64,000 nt of DNA from Limnomonas spitsbergensis (lineage: Eukaryota; Chlorophyta; Chlorophyceae; Chlamydomonadales), in assembly GCA_037349105.1 (NCBI GenBank), contig JAYJMM010000084.1:930001-994000 (forward strand). Reading direction: 5' to 3'. Each line of letters begins with the position of its first letter. The stretch's first letter is position 1. Positions 1-10,414 of the stretch are shown in pieces. The translations under genes were made by a program, and so were the position numbers. The notes under the pieces were generated by a model. It searched no databases, was not told the origin of the DNA, and saw only the letters and a list, made by a program, of their open reading frames with translations.

Positions 1-121
1 CTTGTCGTAGTCCGCGGCGACATTATATTGCCCCCGTGAAACTATTATGCAATTTCACCCCCACTGGAAGCATGCCTGTTCTCTAGTGCACACTGCACAA
101 CATTCGAAAGGGCAGAAAGGC

Positions 122-765
122 CACCACTGGGCCAATGGGGACCCAACCCTTGACCTCTGTTCACCACTGGGCCAATGGGGACCAAACCCTAGACCTCAGT
201 TCACCACTGGGCCAATAGGGACCCAACCCTAGACCTCTGTTCACCACTGGGCCAATAGGGACTCAACCCTTGACCTCTGTTCACCACTAGGCCAATGGGG
301 ACCCAACCCTTGACCTCTGTTCACCACTGGGCCAATGGGGACCAAACCCTAGACCTCTGTTCACCACTGGGCCAATAGGGACCCAACCCTAGAACTCTGT
401 TCACCACTGGGCCAATAGGGACTCAACCCTAGACCTCTGTTCACCACTGGGCCAATAGGGACCCAACCCTAGAACTCTGTTCACCACTGGGCCAATGGGG
501 ACCCAACCCTTGACCTCTGTTCACCACTAGGCCAATGGGGACCCAACCCTAGACCTCTGTTCACCACTGGGCCAATGGGGACCAAACCCTTGACCTCTGT
601 TCACCACTGGGCCAATGGGGACCAAACCCTAGACCTCTGTTCACCACTGGGCCGATGGGGACCCAACCCTAGACCTCTGTTCACCACTGGGCCAATGGGG
701 ACTCAACCCTAGACCTCTGTTCACCACTGGGCCAATGGGGACTCAACCCTTGACCTCTGTTCACC
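122..765. repeat. 40-bp tandem array, about 16 copies
   Basis: Head-to-tail units of 40 bp containing CACCACTGGGCCAATGGGGA followed by CCCAACCCTTGACCTCTGTT, with scattered single-base variants (AGACC/TGACC, ATAGGG/ATGGGG). The array ends directly at the hydratase-like minus-strand exons. The 61-codon reading frame through it is a by-product of the repeat. Confidence 0.97.
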
Positions 766-840
766 AGTGTTTATTTCAGTGCGCAGTAGATCATGTTTGA
801 AGCGGCTGCCAGGCGGCCACGACTGAACCCCTTGGGATTA

Positions 841-1395
841 AAGCTTGTGCGGCATTCGGCCGATGTCCCAATCAGCAGGTCTTGCTGCACCAGCCCACCA
901 GGCTGCAGGCCGTGATACAGCTTGACTGCAGCTGAAGCGCCGTGGAATACGTACCGGTAGCGATGTTTGCATGAGGGTAACAAGACATACCGCACAAGCG
1001 CACACACAAGGCAAACGCTCAGGCACGCAAAGACTTGCCATATTAGCACCAGGGATGTATTCAGAGAGAGGGATCTGAAAGATGCTAGGGTGCGCCGCCA
1101 CCACCGCATAGGTAGGCATTACGCGCATGCCCCCCTCCGCGCCCTCGTACAGCAGCTGCCAGTCATCGGGGCGGTCCAGGCTGCAGCCGAGTCCCAGGTG
1201 GTAGAGGATTATGTCCCGGTGTTCGTAGCTGTGGCGATAGGTGGTGAATTGTCGGCTGCGCAGGGACTCCATGTCGAGCATGGGTGTGTGTGAACTAGGA
1301 CCCGGTGAAGTCATGGCTGGGGAGGTCAGTGAAGTGGTGAACGGTGTAACGTATGTGTTCTGCAGTTGCGACGAGCTCTGGTCTGCCTTCTGCAA
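841..1395 (-). CDS. Enoyl-CoA hydratase 2 / MFE-2 hydratase N-terminal part, two exons (partial)
   Basis: The first block (about 1300 to 1050) reads YRHSYEHRDIILYHLGLG, then LLYEGAEGGMRVMPTYAVV. This matches the N-terminal hot-dog half of hydratase 2, the MaoC-like domain of peroxisomal multifunctional enzyme type 2 and plant ECH2, which hydrates trans-2-enoyl-CoA to 3R-hydroxyacyl-CoA in peroxisomal beta-oxidation. A second block in another frame (about 965 to 841) reads VFHGASAAVKLYHGLQPGG and corresponds to the family's LHGEQ...PLPPAG stretch. An intron of about 100 bases separates them. A donor is plausible near 1050 (CCTG|GTGCTA); a clean AG acceptor for the second block is not obvious. 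The C-terminal half with the catalytic Asp/His is not visible, because the 40-bp array begins immediately downstream. It could be a live gene with a repeat-filled intron or a truncated copy. Confidence 0.65.
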
Positions 1396-1930
1396 AGTTT
1401 AAGAGTAAGAGCCTACTGGCTTCCGGTGTGTCCACTGGAACACTCTCTGGGATCAGCCAAGAAAAGTCTGGTTGATATCTGGCAGTTTCGGAGCACCATG
1501 TCCATAGGTACAGTGTGTCGGGCTCTACCGGTGTACGGCATTTAAAATCCCGTATTCCTCAAGCCACGCTCAGGCGTTTTCTTTCTTTCTTCTATCTTGT
1601 TTGACTTCTTTTGTGTTCCCTGCTTCCGGGTACTGAGGTCTGGTGAGACGCATTCTCTGGAGATCTGTTTGGATTACGTCACGTCGATTAGTTGGGTATG
1701 CCCGCTAGTCCGACATGCATGGTTCCAAACTCAGCTCCAGGTGGTTCTTGGGGAACCTGTTCCAGGGTTCGGCCGTAATGCATCCATTCAAAACAGATAA
1801 GTCTGTCATCGGCAAGGTCGTTGTCCTAGGCGTCGTCTTGTCCTGGGCCTGTGCACCGTCCGTTGCTATTTTTTGACAGGTGACAATTGACAGGTGAGCA
1901 TCGACCGACCGGTCGCTAACACAGCTGCAA
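1396..1930. other. No recognised gene
   Basis: Short unrelated reading frames only. The sequence ...CACGCTCAGGCGTTTTCTTTCTTTC near 1567 recurs as ACACGCTCAGGCGTCACCTTTC near 6130, so both lie in a dispersed repeat. No coding signal recognised. Confidence 0.5.
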
Positions 1931-1935
1931 CACCC

Positions 1936-2010
1936 TGGGCCCAATTCCACTTGTCACCGGAACGCGGAAATGGCATGCCAGCTCACCCTCCCCAATTCCA
2001 CCTTGGGCCC
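1936..2010. repeat. Copy of foldback-element inner sequence
   Basis: About 70 bp here (CCCAATTCCACTTGTCACCG, then GGAACGCGGAAATGGCATGC) are the reverse complement of 3668-3735 inside the 1.46-kb foldback element. This is a dispersed fragment of the same family. Confidence 0.8.
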
Positions 2011-2478
2011 AATTCCACTTGGGCGCTCACCGGAACGCGTTCCGGTGGCGGTTTATCTGGTTGGGCGAGGCTTCTGCCACGCTGGATGAAAATACTTGAA
2101 ACGCAATTCCACTTGTATCCGGAACGTGTTCGGGTACGGCTGAGACCGACTCTCTCTAGTGAACAGCCTGTCAGGCATTTGCCTTATCGCTTCGTGTATC
2201 TAGAGTGTTCTGTCTACTTGTCTCGCTTAGCATGATAGTCATGCTTGACAAAATGTCGAGTTGCAAGGTACGTGCAGCAAGGGATGCCCTGGCACTGTCG
2301 AAGTTGGGTGTAGCAAATGGCAGGCCGCTGCTAAACGACAGCCCAGGCGATCGGAGGGACTGCTAGGGGGCACGCGTCGAAATTCGCCATTGGGTTGGCC
2401 AGATCGGTGCCAACTTCTACGCGGGAAAGATTCAAATGATGCCCCTGTTAAGGATATGCGTCGGCCACTCATGGCAGC

Positions 2479-3943
2479 GGGAATGGGCGAAAAGGAGTAT
2501 TCGGAACGAACGAACGATGACGGCGATGAAAAATTGAAGATGAGGACGTAGTTATCCACGCTGTCGGAGCGTTGATGCGAAGTATTTTTGCATCGCTCAA
2601 AATAGGAGCGATGCAAAATATGGCACTTAGCGGGTACGGCAGCGCCACGCTGGCGCCACGCTGGCGTTCCGGTGCCATTCCGGTGACAAGGGCCCAATTC
2701 CACCTGCGCCTCGCCGGGATTAATCCCGGTGTCAGTTTTTCTGGTTGGAAACAGAGGGCTGGGGAATACAGCAAATGCAATTCCACTTGAGCACGCGAGA
2801 TGTTCGGGTACGGGCGAAACCAAATCTATTTACATTACAGCCTGTCAAGCAGCCTCTGTGCTTTTTGTGCTGCTAGGCGCTACTCTTGTGTTTTCTTTTC
2901 TCGTTTGCGCTGATCTTTGCTCTTTGCGGTGCTCTTTGCGCTCCTCTGCGTTCTGATCTTTGCGCTGATCTTTGTTCCTTGTGCTGCTCTTGTCTTTGCG
3001 TAGCACTTTGTGCTGTTCTTTGCGCTGTTCTTTGCTCTGTTCTTTGCTCTGTTCTTTGCGCTGTTCTTTGCTCTGTTCTTTGCGCTATCTGTTCTTTGCT
3101 CTGTTCTTTGCTCTGTTCTTTGCGCTGTTTTTTGCTCTGTTCTTTGCTCTGTTCTTTGCTCTGTTCTTTGCTCTGTTCTTTGCTCTGTTCTTTGAGCTGT
3201 TCTTTGCTCTGTTCTTTGCTCTGTTCTTTGCGCTGTTCTTTGCGCTGTTCTTTATTTGCGCTGTTCGCTGCTCTGTGCGCTTTGCTCTTTGTAGTGCTCT
3301 TTGCGCCAGTCCATGCGCGCGCTGATCTCTGCAAAGGCGCCTGCAAGATCTTTGCCGCCGTCAGACGGATTGTCAGCCATGACGAAAGAGACCGTGGAGA
3401 AAGAGAGATAAATTGAACGAGATGAATGAAACGAATTACGCGCTCGACTGAGAGTGATAATCAAGTGATGAAATGGAGCCACGCCTCGCTGTCACGCTTA
3501 TCCGTACCCGGCGAGGCTTGAGTTTTGCTTCGACCCCCCTGGGCACGATGCAAAAATCATGCCTCGCCGGGTACGGATAATGGGTGGGCAGGATCCCGAA
3601 CACGATCCCGAACACTAGTGGAATTGACTTTTGTCTAGCTGGCACTATTTTTCGAGTTCCGGACACAGGTGGAATTGGGGAGGGTGAGCTGGCATGCCAT
3701 TTCCGCGTTCCGGTGACAAGTGGAATTGGGCCCCTTGTCACCGGAATGGCACCGGAACGCCAGCGTGGCGCCAGCGTGGCGCTGCCGTACCCGTTAAGTG
3801 CTATATCTTGCATCGCTCCTATTTTGGGCGATGCAAAAATACTTCGCATCAACGCTCCGACAGCGTGGATAACTTCGTACTCATCTTCAAATTTTCATCG
3901 CCGTCATCTTTCGTTCGTTGCGAATACTCCTTTCGCCCGTTCC
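2479..3943. mobile_element. Non-autonomous foldback element with ~225-bp terminal inverted repeats
   Basis: The left arm (2479-2704) and right arm (3720-3943) are reverse complements over about 225 bp. The left end begins GGGAATGGGCGAAAAGGAG; the right end, read inward, begins AGGAACGGGCGAAAGGAG. Both arms run through the same landmarks: GATGACGGCGATG, TTATCCACGCTGTCGGAGCG, a small internal hairpin (GCATCGCTC...GAGCGATGC) and CAGCGCCACGCTGGCG. No transposase frame lies inside; the centre is a 12-bp microsatellite plus spacer. Flanking sequence at 2388-2478 and 3944-3975 is continuous in an uninterrupted copy at 5937-6045, which gives the pre-insertion site. Superfamily is not assigned because the target duplication is not clean. 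Confidence 0.85.
2985..3270. repeat. 12-bp microsatellite (TGTTCTTTGCTC)n
   Basis: About 20 copies of a 12-bp unit in the centre of the foldback element. Because 12 is divisible by three, both strands stay open (KEQS repeats on minus; LCSV and ALFF repeats on plus). These frames are not genes. Confidence 0.95.
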
Positions 3944-4014
3944 TGGGGCGCGTTCACATTGGGGGTGATCCGAGCCAAAAGTGGGCGATGTACAGAATCC
4001 TGAGATGATCCTAA

Positions 4015-4770
4015 GGCTGTGTTTCCATTGGAGTTTGAGGTGAGCAGTCGGAGCGGTCGGTTTTGTTCGGTCCGCGCCAGGTTTTAGGCCGAAGCAGAGA
4101 CCACCACAGAGAAATTCTGCCTTCGTTTCCATTGCATGTCCAGGGTGGCCGATTCGCATTCAAGAACCTTGGCCTACAAGGAACTTCGAAATGTCGGTCC
4201 ATTCCTTGGTAGGTGTTGGGTCGCGTTTACTGATGTGATGCAAAACGTATCACGCTGTCAATCTTGTCCAAGTGTAGTAGCATTGGGCGTAGCTGGCATC
4301 GGTTTTTAAAATTTCTGCACTTAGGCAGCTTGAATACGTAGATCAAAGTAAGCAATGGTTCATACGTGTACTATTGCTTTATTTCGATTCGGTCGCGCAT
4401 GCTGCAACGCAACGGCAGTGTAGCAAATCGTCACGTGAGGGTCCGTGTGCTCGGACAGCCAGTCGACTTATATCGAACCAGCAGAGTTTATCAAAGGTAT
4501 GACTAGAAGAGAATGAGCATAGGGCTCAAAAAACAAGGTTGCGAAGTATTGCCCGAAGTATTGTCCAGTTGGCGTTTGGAGCGGTGTCCCCCAAACTCAC
4601 TTCGGGTCTAGGACCTGGTTTTGGGTGACGTTTGGGCAGAAGCGGCGGGGACATCAACCGTCGACTCGACGGACTTCAGCGTCCAATGGAAACGTTTTCG
4701 TCGGAGCGGTCTAGCTGGCGCCTAGCTGGCATCCCGCTCCGACGTCAAAACAGCCAATGGAAACACAGCC
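4015..4770. mobile_element. MITE-like TIR element A, TAA target duplication
   Basis: Starts GGCTGTGTTTCCATTGG and ends CCAATGGAAACACAGCC, perfect inverted termini, flanked on both sides by TAA (4012-4014 and 4771-4773). Further inside, TCGGAGCGGT appears in inverted form near both ends. It is 756 bp with no coding capacity. A 3-bp TAA/TTA duplication is typical of PIF/Harbinger-type (Tourist-like) elements; the assignment is inference from TSD length only. Confidence 0.85.
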
Positions 4771-4773
4771 TAA

Positions 4774-5398
4774 CAGCCTGTTTCTGATTGACTGCGGAGG
4801 AAAAAAAAGTACGACGGTCTAATGGCCTGCGGAAGAGTTCCGCAGAGGTCGTTTCTGATTGGACCCTGCGGAACGAGACCGTGCAAGGTTCAGGGCGTAC
4901 TGTAGTATAGCCGATTGTGTGCACATTATCCCTTCATTTCTCTTTCTCTTCACAGCATTTCGACCACATCTCTTCCTAATAACAATATGCCTCCAATGGC
5001 TGTCGGTACCCTCGGTCTTATCCTCGAAGGGTCGTAGAAGGATGCCTGACGCGGCCTTTGTCCAGGGTCGCCGCCGCGGCCACTGCCCGATAGGTCCATG
5101 GACAGAAAAATACAGGGGTTCTAACATATAATTAATGTCAATTCGAAGGCCTAAAATGTTCCGCAGACTGTGGAAGTTCCGAGGGGGGGGGGGGTCCTCG
5201 GAAAAAAGGCCGCACGTGGGTCTTCTAAAGGCCTGCGGAGCAGTTCCACAGACCCCGTTTCTGTACGACAGGGCCTGCGGAGGAGTTCCGCAGTCAATCA
5301 GAAACAGGCTGCTAAAGGCCTGCGGAGCAGTTCCACAGACCCCGTGTCTGTACGACAGAGCCTGCGGAGGAGTTCCGCAGTCAATCAGAAACAGGTTG
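4774..5398. mobile_element. MITE-like TIR element B, TAA target duplication, shares one TAA with element A
   Basis: Starts CAGCCTGTTTCTGATTGACT and ends with the inverse AGTCAATCAGAAACAGGTTG. It is flanked by TAA at 4771-4773 and 5399-5401; the left TAA is also the right TSD of element A. Inside the right end an ~83-bp unit (GCCTGCGGAGCAGTTCCACA...) is repeated twice in tandem. 625 bp, no transposase. Confidence 0.85.
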
Positions 5399-5401
5399 TA
5401 A

Positions 5402-6964
5402 CTCGATCCACACTAGAGGCGCGAGTTGGGCGCGAGCTGGGCGACAGTTAGTCGTTGTACTTTTGTGTACATCAAGAATATTTTTAGAAACGACCTCCCG
5501 AGGTAGTGTTGAGAAATGAGCCAAATGATCCTGCCACGCTGGCTGCCACGCTGCCACGCTGGCTCGGTTCAGGGTTTACGCAAACTCAAACTAGGTCGAT
5601 TACGTGCATTCTTGTCTCATTCGTTTACATGGTTGTTATCTTTTAACGAGTGTGATTAAACAAAATGTTTGATCGATGCTGGGCATTGTCAAAATGGAAA
5701 GTCTCGGTCAGTACGAGCTCTGGTACAAGCTCGAAATCCCTGAGCGATTTCTCTTGCGTTCACAGCAGCATTGACAAGCGCGCCCCGACGATCTTGTTGT
5801 GCTCATAACAGAAGTTGGCTGTGAACTCGTCTGTGGCTGGCGGATTCCTGCAAGTAGCTGAAACTGGCGAGAAAGTGGGCAAAATGATCCTACCTAGTTC
5901 CACACTTGGGCCGCAAATGATCCCAACGACTGGATTGGGGCCAATGTGAACGCGCCCCTGCTGCCATGGCCGACGCATATCCTTCACATGAGCATCATTT
6001 GAATCCTTCCCGCGTAGAAGTTGGCACCGATCTGGCCAACCCAATGACAGTGACAGACTTATCTGTTCAAAAAGCTATCAGCCCCCACAACATCAGATCG
6101 GGTCACCGATACCAATTTGTTCTTCTCAGGACACGCTCAGGCGTCACCTTTCTTTCTTTCAACTGATGCAGCGCCTTGCGTCTTGGACGTAAATAAATCC
6201 ATCCCGCAGTATATCCTCCCTCAAGCGTTTGCGTGGCAACCACGCTCTTGTTGCTTTGTCATCGAATGCTTCAGGTGGATCCAGTCTCCAGTACCCGGTC
6301 AGAAGTTCATATACAAACGTCTATAAAGAAGGGCGGATTATTATCTGATCCAAATAGCAAGGAAGGCATGATAAGGTACTGTATTTCAGGTGCTGAGCAA
6401 GCCCCATTTTACAGAAGCACCTCAGTCCCATACCGATGTTCAGTTGATCCTAGAAGGCCTGCACTGTCCCACTGCATGAGACCGTGATTTCAGCAATGAG
6501 GCTGAGTCTCCTGCCCTTGCTTCAGTCCAAAGAATCTCGTCCATACGGTAAGCTAGAAACCTGCACGGCTCCACATTCATGGGCGAGATCCTTCCCTTGT
6601 CAGCTCCAAAACGAGAATGGACTAAAATTAACATCTCAATTTGGACAAGATTCTCACTCATGAGCATTTTGGCACAACTCGAAGGATTCCTGTTTGAGTC
6701 TCCTACTATATCATGGATGGGATCGCCTGATCACGGTCAAGTTGCCTGCAAGTGCATTGTATGTTGCAGTGATCAGGTCGCCCTTGTGTAGCTGTCAATA
6801 CGTAGACTGTAAACAAAGCAATCCTATAGGGAGAAGTCAGACAGTCCTTCAGTCAGCCCGGGGCCAACCTAACCAAGTTTGCAACTGCACAGTGAGCTAT
6901 ATAATTTCTAGTAATTGTGATGAAGATCAGCTGATCAATTAACAAGCAATTCATTCAGAACATC
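5402..6964. other. Intergenic, with an empty-site copy of the foldback target repeat at 5937-6045
   Basis: 5937-6045 is the reverse complement of the two flanks of the foldback element (2388-2478 joined to 3944-3960) without the insertion. Otherwise there are only short frames without family resemblance. CCACGCTGGCTGCCACGCTG near 5527 resembles the foldback inner motif. Confidence 0.6.
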
Positions 6965-7011
6965 TTGCGATTTGACCCTTCATTTTACCTAGCATTTTTG
7001 TGTTTCCTTGC

Positions 7012-8230
7012 AGATCAGCAGCAGGACAACATATCGCAGCTCCCTTCAGATCTGTTGGGCAGAATCTTGCATATCGTTGAAGGTGGGGTGGGGACCATTT
7101 GCGCCACCTCCCGACAGTTAAGAGCCATCTACGATCACAAGACTAACGGACTGGTATTAAATTCCAATCCATACCATGCAGATCCTCAACATGGCCAAGC
7201 TGCACTTCAAAGCAGTATCACCTGGACACCCTTCTTGACAAATATTGAGCTGACGGGCAGCTACAATGCCGGCTCTTTATATCCCAACTCAATGCCGACT
7301 CTTTATATCTCATGGGGCCAGATCGAGTCGCTGCATTTCAAAAGCTCAGAAGATGAGGAGTGCCCTATCCAGGGGCCTTTCCCTGCATTACAATATATCT
7401 CAACCTGACTGGCTGCCTATCTTTACAAAGCTTATCAGCATTTGGATCTTGCACCAAGCTGATGCACGTCAACTTTATCAAGGGATGGAATATGCAAGAC
7501 CTGTCAGCCCTGTCAAATTATGTTGCGCTGCAACATCTCAGCCTCTTTAGCTTAGATGACGTGCAAGACTTGTCAGCCCTGTCAGCTTGTGTTGTATTGC
7601 AGCATCTCCACCTCATGTCGTGTGAAGGGGTGGTAGACTTGACACCTTTGATTACTTGTGTTTCGCTACAACATCTCGACCTCATCTCTTGTTCCGGCGT
7701 GGGAGACGTGTCACCCCTGTCAGCTTGCATTGTGCTGCAACATCTCGACCTCGACGGTTGCGAGCTTTTGAGAGACGTGTCACCCCTGTCAGCGTGTGTT
7801 GCGCTACAACATCTCAACCTTAACGACTTCGTCATGGAAGACTTGTCACCCCTGTCAGCTTGTGTTGCGCTGCAACATTTGGATCTCAGCAATTGTATCA
7901 ACGTAGCAAATAGGTCAGCCCTGTCAGCTTGTGTTAGTTGTGCTGCAATATCTCAGCCTCTTTAAGTGTCCCGTGGACAACTCGTCACCTTCGTCAGCTT
8001 GTGTTGCGCTGCGACATTTCGACCTCACCTCATGTCGCCGAGTGGGAGTCTTGTCACCCCTGTCAACTTGTGTTGCGCTACAACACCTCAATCTCAGCCA
8101 CTGCTTCAACGTAAGAGACTTGTCAGCCCTATCAACATGTGTTGCCCTACAACATCTTGACCTCATGTCTTGCAACCGCATTTCTGATCCTGACCTTTCA
8201 ATTCTGTCTCCATGCTCGCTCCAAGCTTAG
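7012..8230 (+). pseudogene. F-box-like / leucine-rich-repeat protein, two frameshifts
   Basis: A likely 3' splice site (TTTCCTTGCAG, ending near 7014) opens a frame with an F-box-like stretch (ISQLPSDLLGRILHIV). It is followed by at least nine LRR units of about 22-25 residues of the form DLSPLSACVALQHLDLSNC. The LRR solenoid would bind a protein partner; with an F-box it would be a substrate-recognition subunit of an SCF ubiquitin ligase. The frame breaks twice inside conserved units. Near 7395 two extra bases (CAATATATCTC for CAATATCTC) shift PALQY|LNLTG. Near 7932 four extra bases (GTGTTAGTTGTGC for GTGTTGTGC) shift LSACV|VLQYL. Reading resumes perfectly each time, so the breaks are recent or are assembly errors. 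The last unit ends at a stop near 8230. An upstream first exon was not identified. Confidence 0.7.
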
Positions 8231-8905
8231 AGACAGAGCTGATCTGCAATCCTGTGACACGGCAAATCGTCAACTCGTTAAGCACCTTATGAACTCTCCT
8301 TGGAGCATGGATTCATCCAAGTTGCAAGAGGGTAATTATCTAGGGCCCTGCGAGGTTGTACAAATTTGCATCACCGTGTCATTATGATATTTTGTGAATT
8401 GTGCGTGTGCTTATTTTTGACCGTTGGTCGATACCGTAGTCTATGTTGGGGGATATTTGCCCATCATGTTGGAATGCTCATGATAACAACTAAATAGCTG
8501 GACAAAATCAGATCTTGGAGTCCTTGAGAGGTTCACGAGTGTGTAGCGCATGCAGTGGATTGAATTTAGTGGAATTTCTTGGTAGGGTAGTTATTAATTG
8601 AAGGTGCTTGTGTTGCTTGGCTGCCCGCGATTAGGAGATCGGCAAACATAATTTAGGAGAATTATTGTCATTGTGTGTTAGTCGCTAAGTTGTCTAATGT
8701 TTCACACAATTTTTGGCTGGTTTTACCGAGGGGGGGGCAAAAAACAACTGAAAACACCCCATCATCTTAAGTTGTAGAGCTTGACGAGAGCTTTCCTTAC
8801 CTAGTCTTAAATTGTTTTGGCCCAGGGGGCTGGGAGATACGGAGGGGCAAAGTGGAGGGAGGGGGGGGAGTAAAAAGAAAAAGGCTTTTTTGGATTTTTT
8901 TTAGG

Positions 8906-10190
8906 GATCTCCTTCATGGGAGACTGTAAAAAAAGTGTGCCTAGAAAAAAAAATGACTAAAAAAACAAAAAGAAAAGAGAAAAGACGGTCACCAAACCTA
9001 CTATGCCGAAGCGACGGCTCACGACGCTCCGCAGGCACAGGCCAGGGGTGCGTTGCGACGTAGTGTTCTGCCGCAAGCGCGGCCTCGATCAAAAGAAGCG
9101 CATTAGCAATGCGATTCTATTGCACCCAACGTCGGCTGTAGGTGACATGAATTCGAAAAGCTTTTGGGTCGCGCGGCGATGACACCTCTCGCCCGCCACC
9201 CACCCAAAGTAATCGTCCGTGACTAATGCCGTACTGGTGTCAGTCGCTTACAGCCTAGCACCGACAATACTGATCAAGCGGAGGTCGCGAGTTCAATACC
9301 TGCCGGTGGCAGAAAAGTTGTTGCAGACCGTGCGTTATCGCACTGACACGTCGATCGTTGTTCGCACCCGAAAGAAAACAACCCTGAAAAGAGCGAAGGG
9401 TTCAAGAAAAGAAAATACACCAAAAGAAACCCGGGTAAGGTGGCAAAGATCCCCACCTTTTTTTTCATTTTTAGGGATCTCCTTCATGGGAGACTGTAAA
9501 AAAGTGTGCCTAGAAAAAAAAAGTGATTAAAAAAAAAGCACAAACACGCGCAACAGAACCTACTATTCCGGCCTGAACGGCTCACGACGCTCAGCAGGCA
9601 CCGGGCAGGCGATCAAAAGATGCGCATTGACAATGTGATTCTAATGCACTCAACGTCGATAGGCGATATGTATCCGAAAAGTTATTGCACTTGCTGCGAA
9701 TTGGGGGCCGATGACATCTCTCGCCGGCCAACCACCCATGCTACATACCGAAACGAGTGGCGACGCTCGGCATGCACGGCCTGGGTTGCAACACAGTCTT
9801 CCGCCGCAAGCGCGGCCTCGATTAAAAGCAGCGCATTAGCAATGTGGTTGTATTGTACTCAACGTCGGGTGTAGGCGATGTGTATTCGAAAAGCAATCGC
9901 ACATCATGCGCTGCGCGGCGATGACGTCGCTCACCGGCCACCCACCCAAACTAACTGCCCATGAGTAATGCCGTACATGTGTCAGTCGCTTATCGCCTGG
10001 CACGGACGAGACTGATCAAGCGAAGGATGCGAGTTCGATACCTGCTGGATGCAGAAAATAATTATTGCAGACCGTGCGTTATTGCACTGACACGTCGATG
10101 GATGTTCAACCCGTAAAAAGTGCGAAGGGTTCAAGAAAAAGAAAAGACACAAAAAGAAACCCGGGGAAGGTGGCAAAGATCCCCACCCTG
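8906..10190. repeat. Two diverged copies of a composite SINE-like module
   Basis: Units at about 8906-9470 and 9472-10190 share, in order: GGATCTCCTTCATGGGAGAC with an A-rich stretch; GCTCACGACGCTC(C/A)GCAGG; a tRNA-like block; and an end block with AGCGAAGGGTTCAAG, AAAGAAACCCGGG and GGTGGCAAAGATCCCCACC. In the tRNA-like block an A-box-like TGTCAGTCGCTTATCGCC (best in the second copy, near 9979) precedes a B-box-like GCGAGTTCGATACC about 45 bases on. This resembles a tRNA-derived SINE head followed by a tail. The first copy has TGTCAGTCGCTTACAGCC and GCGAGTTCAATACC. Confidence 0.6.
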
Positions 10191-10414
10191 GTTTTAAACA
10201 TCAGATTGAGACGATAGCGACAGCGTTGCATGCCCACCGTCATTTGCTACAGATATGCATCATAAAAAATTCCACACAGAATGTCAGACCCCTCTTGGCA
10301 TGCAATTTTGACCTGGGGGGGTGTCATGGCTCCGGAACCACATGCACCGTTGTGCGTACACCCATTATGGACTCACACGATGTACCTGCATTGGTAGTTA
10401 CTATTAATTAAGCA

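Noticed and set aside
2873..3416. Long KEQSKEQ / LCSVLCSV frames on both strands
   Set aside because: They arise from a 12-bp microsatellite inside a foldback element.
7518..8181. Minus-strand frames rich in RCCSAT repeats across the LRR gene
   Set aside because: Antisense shadows of the LRR units.
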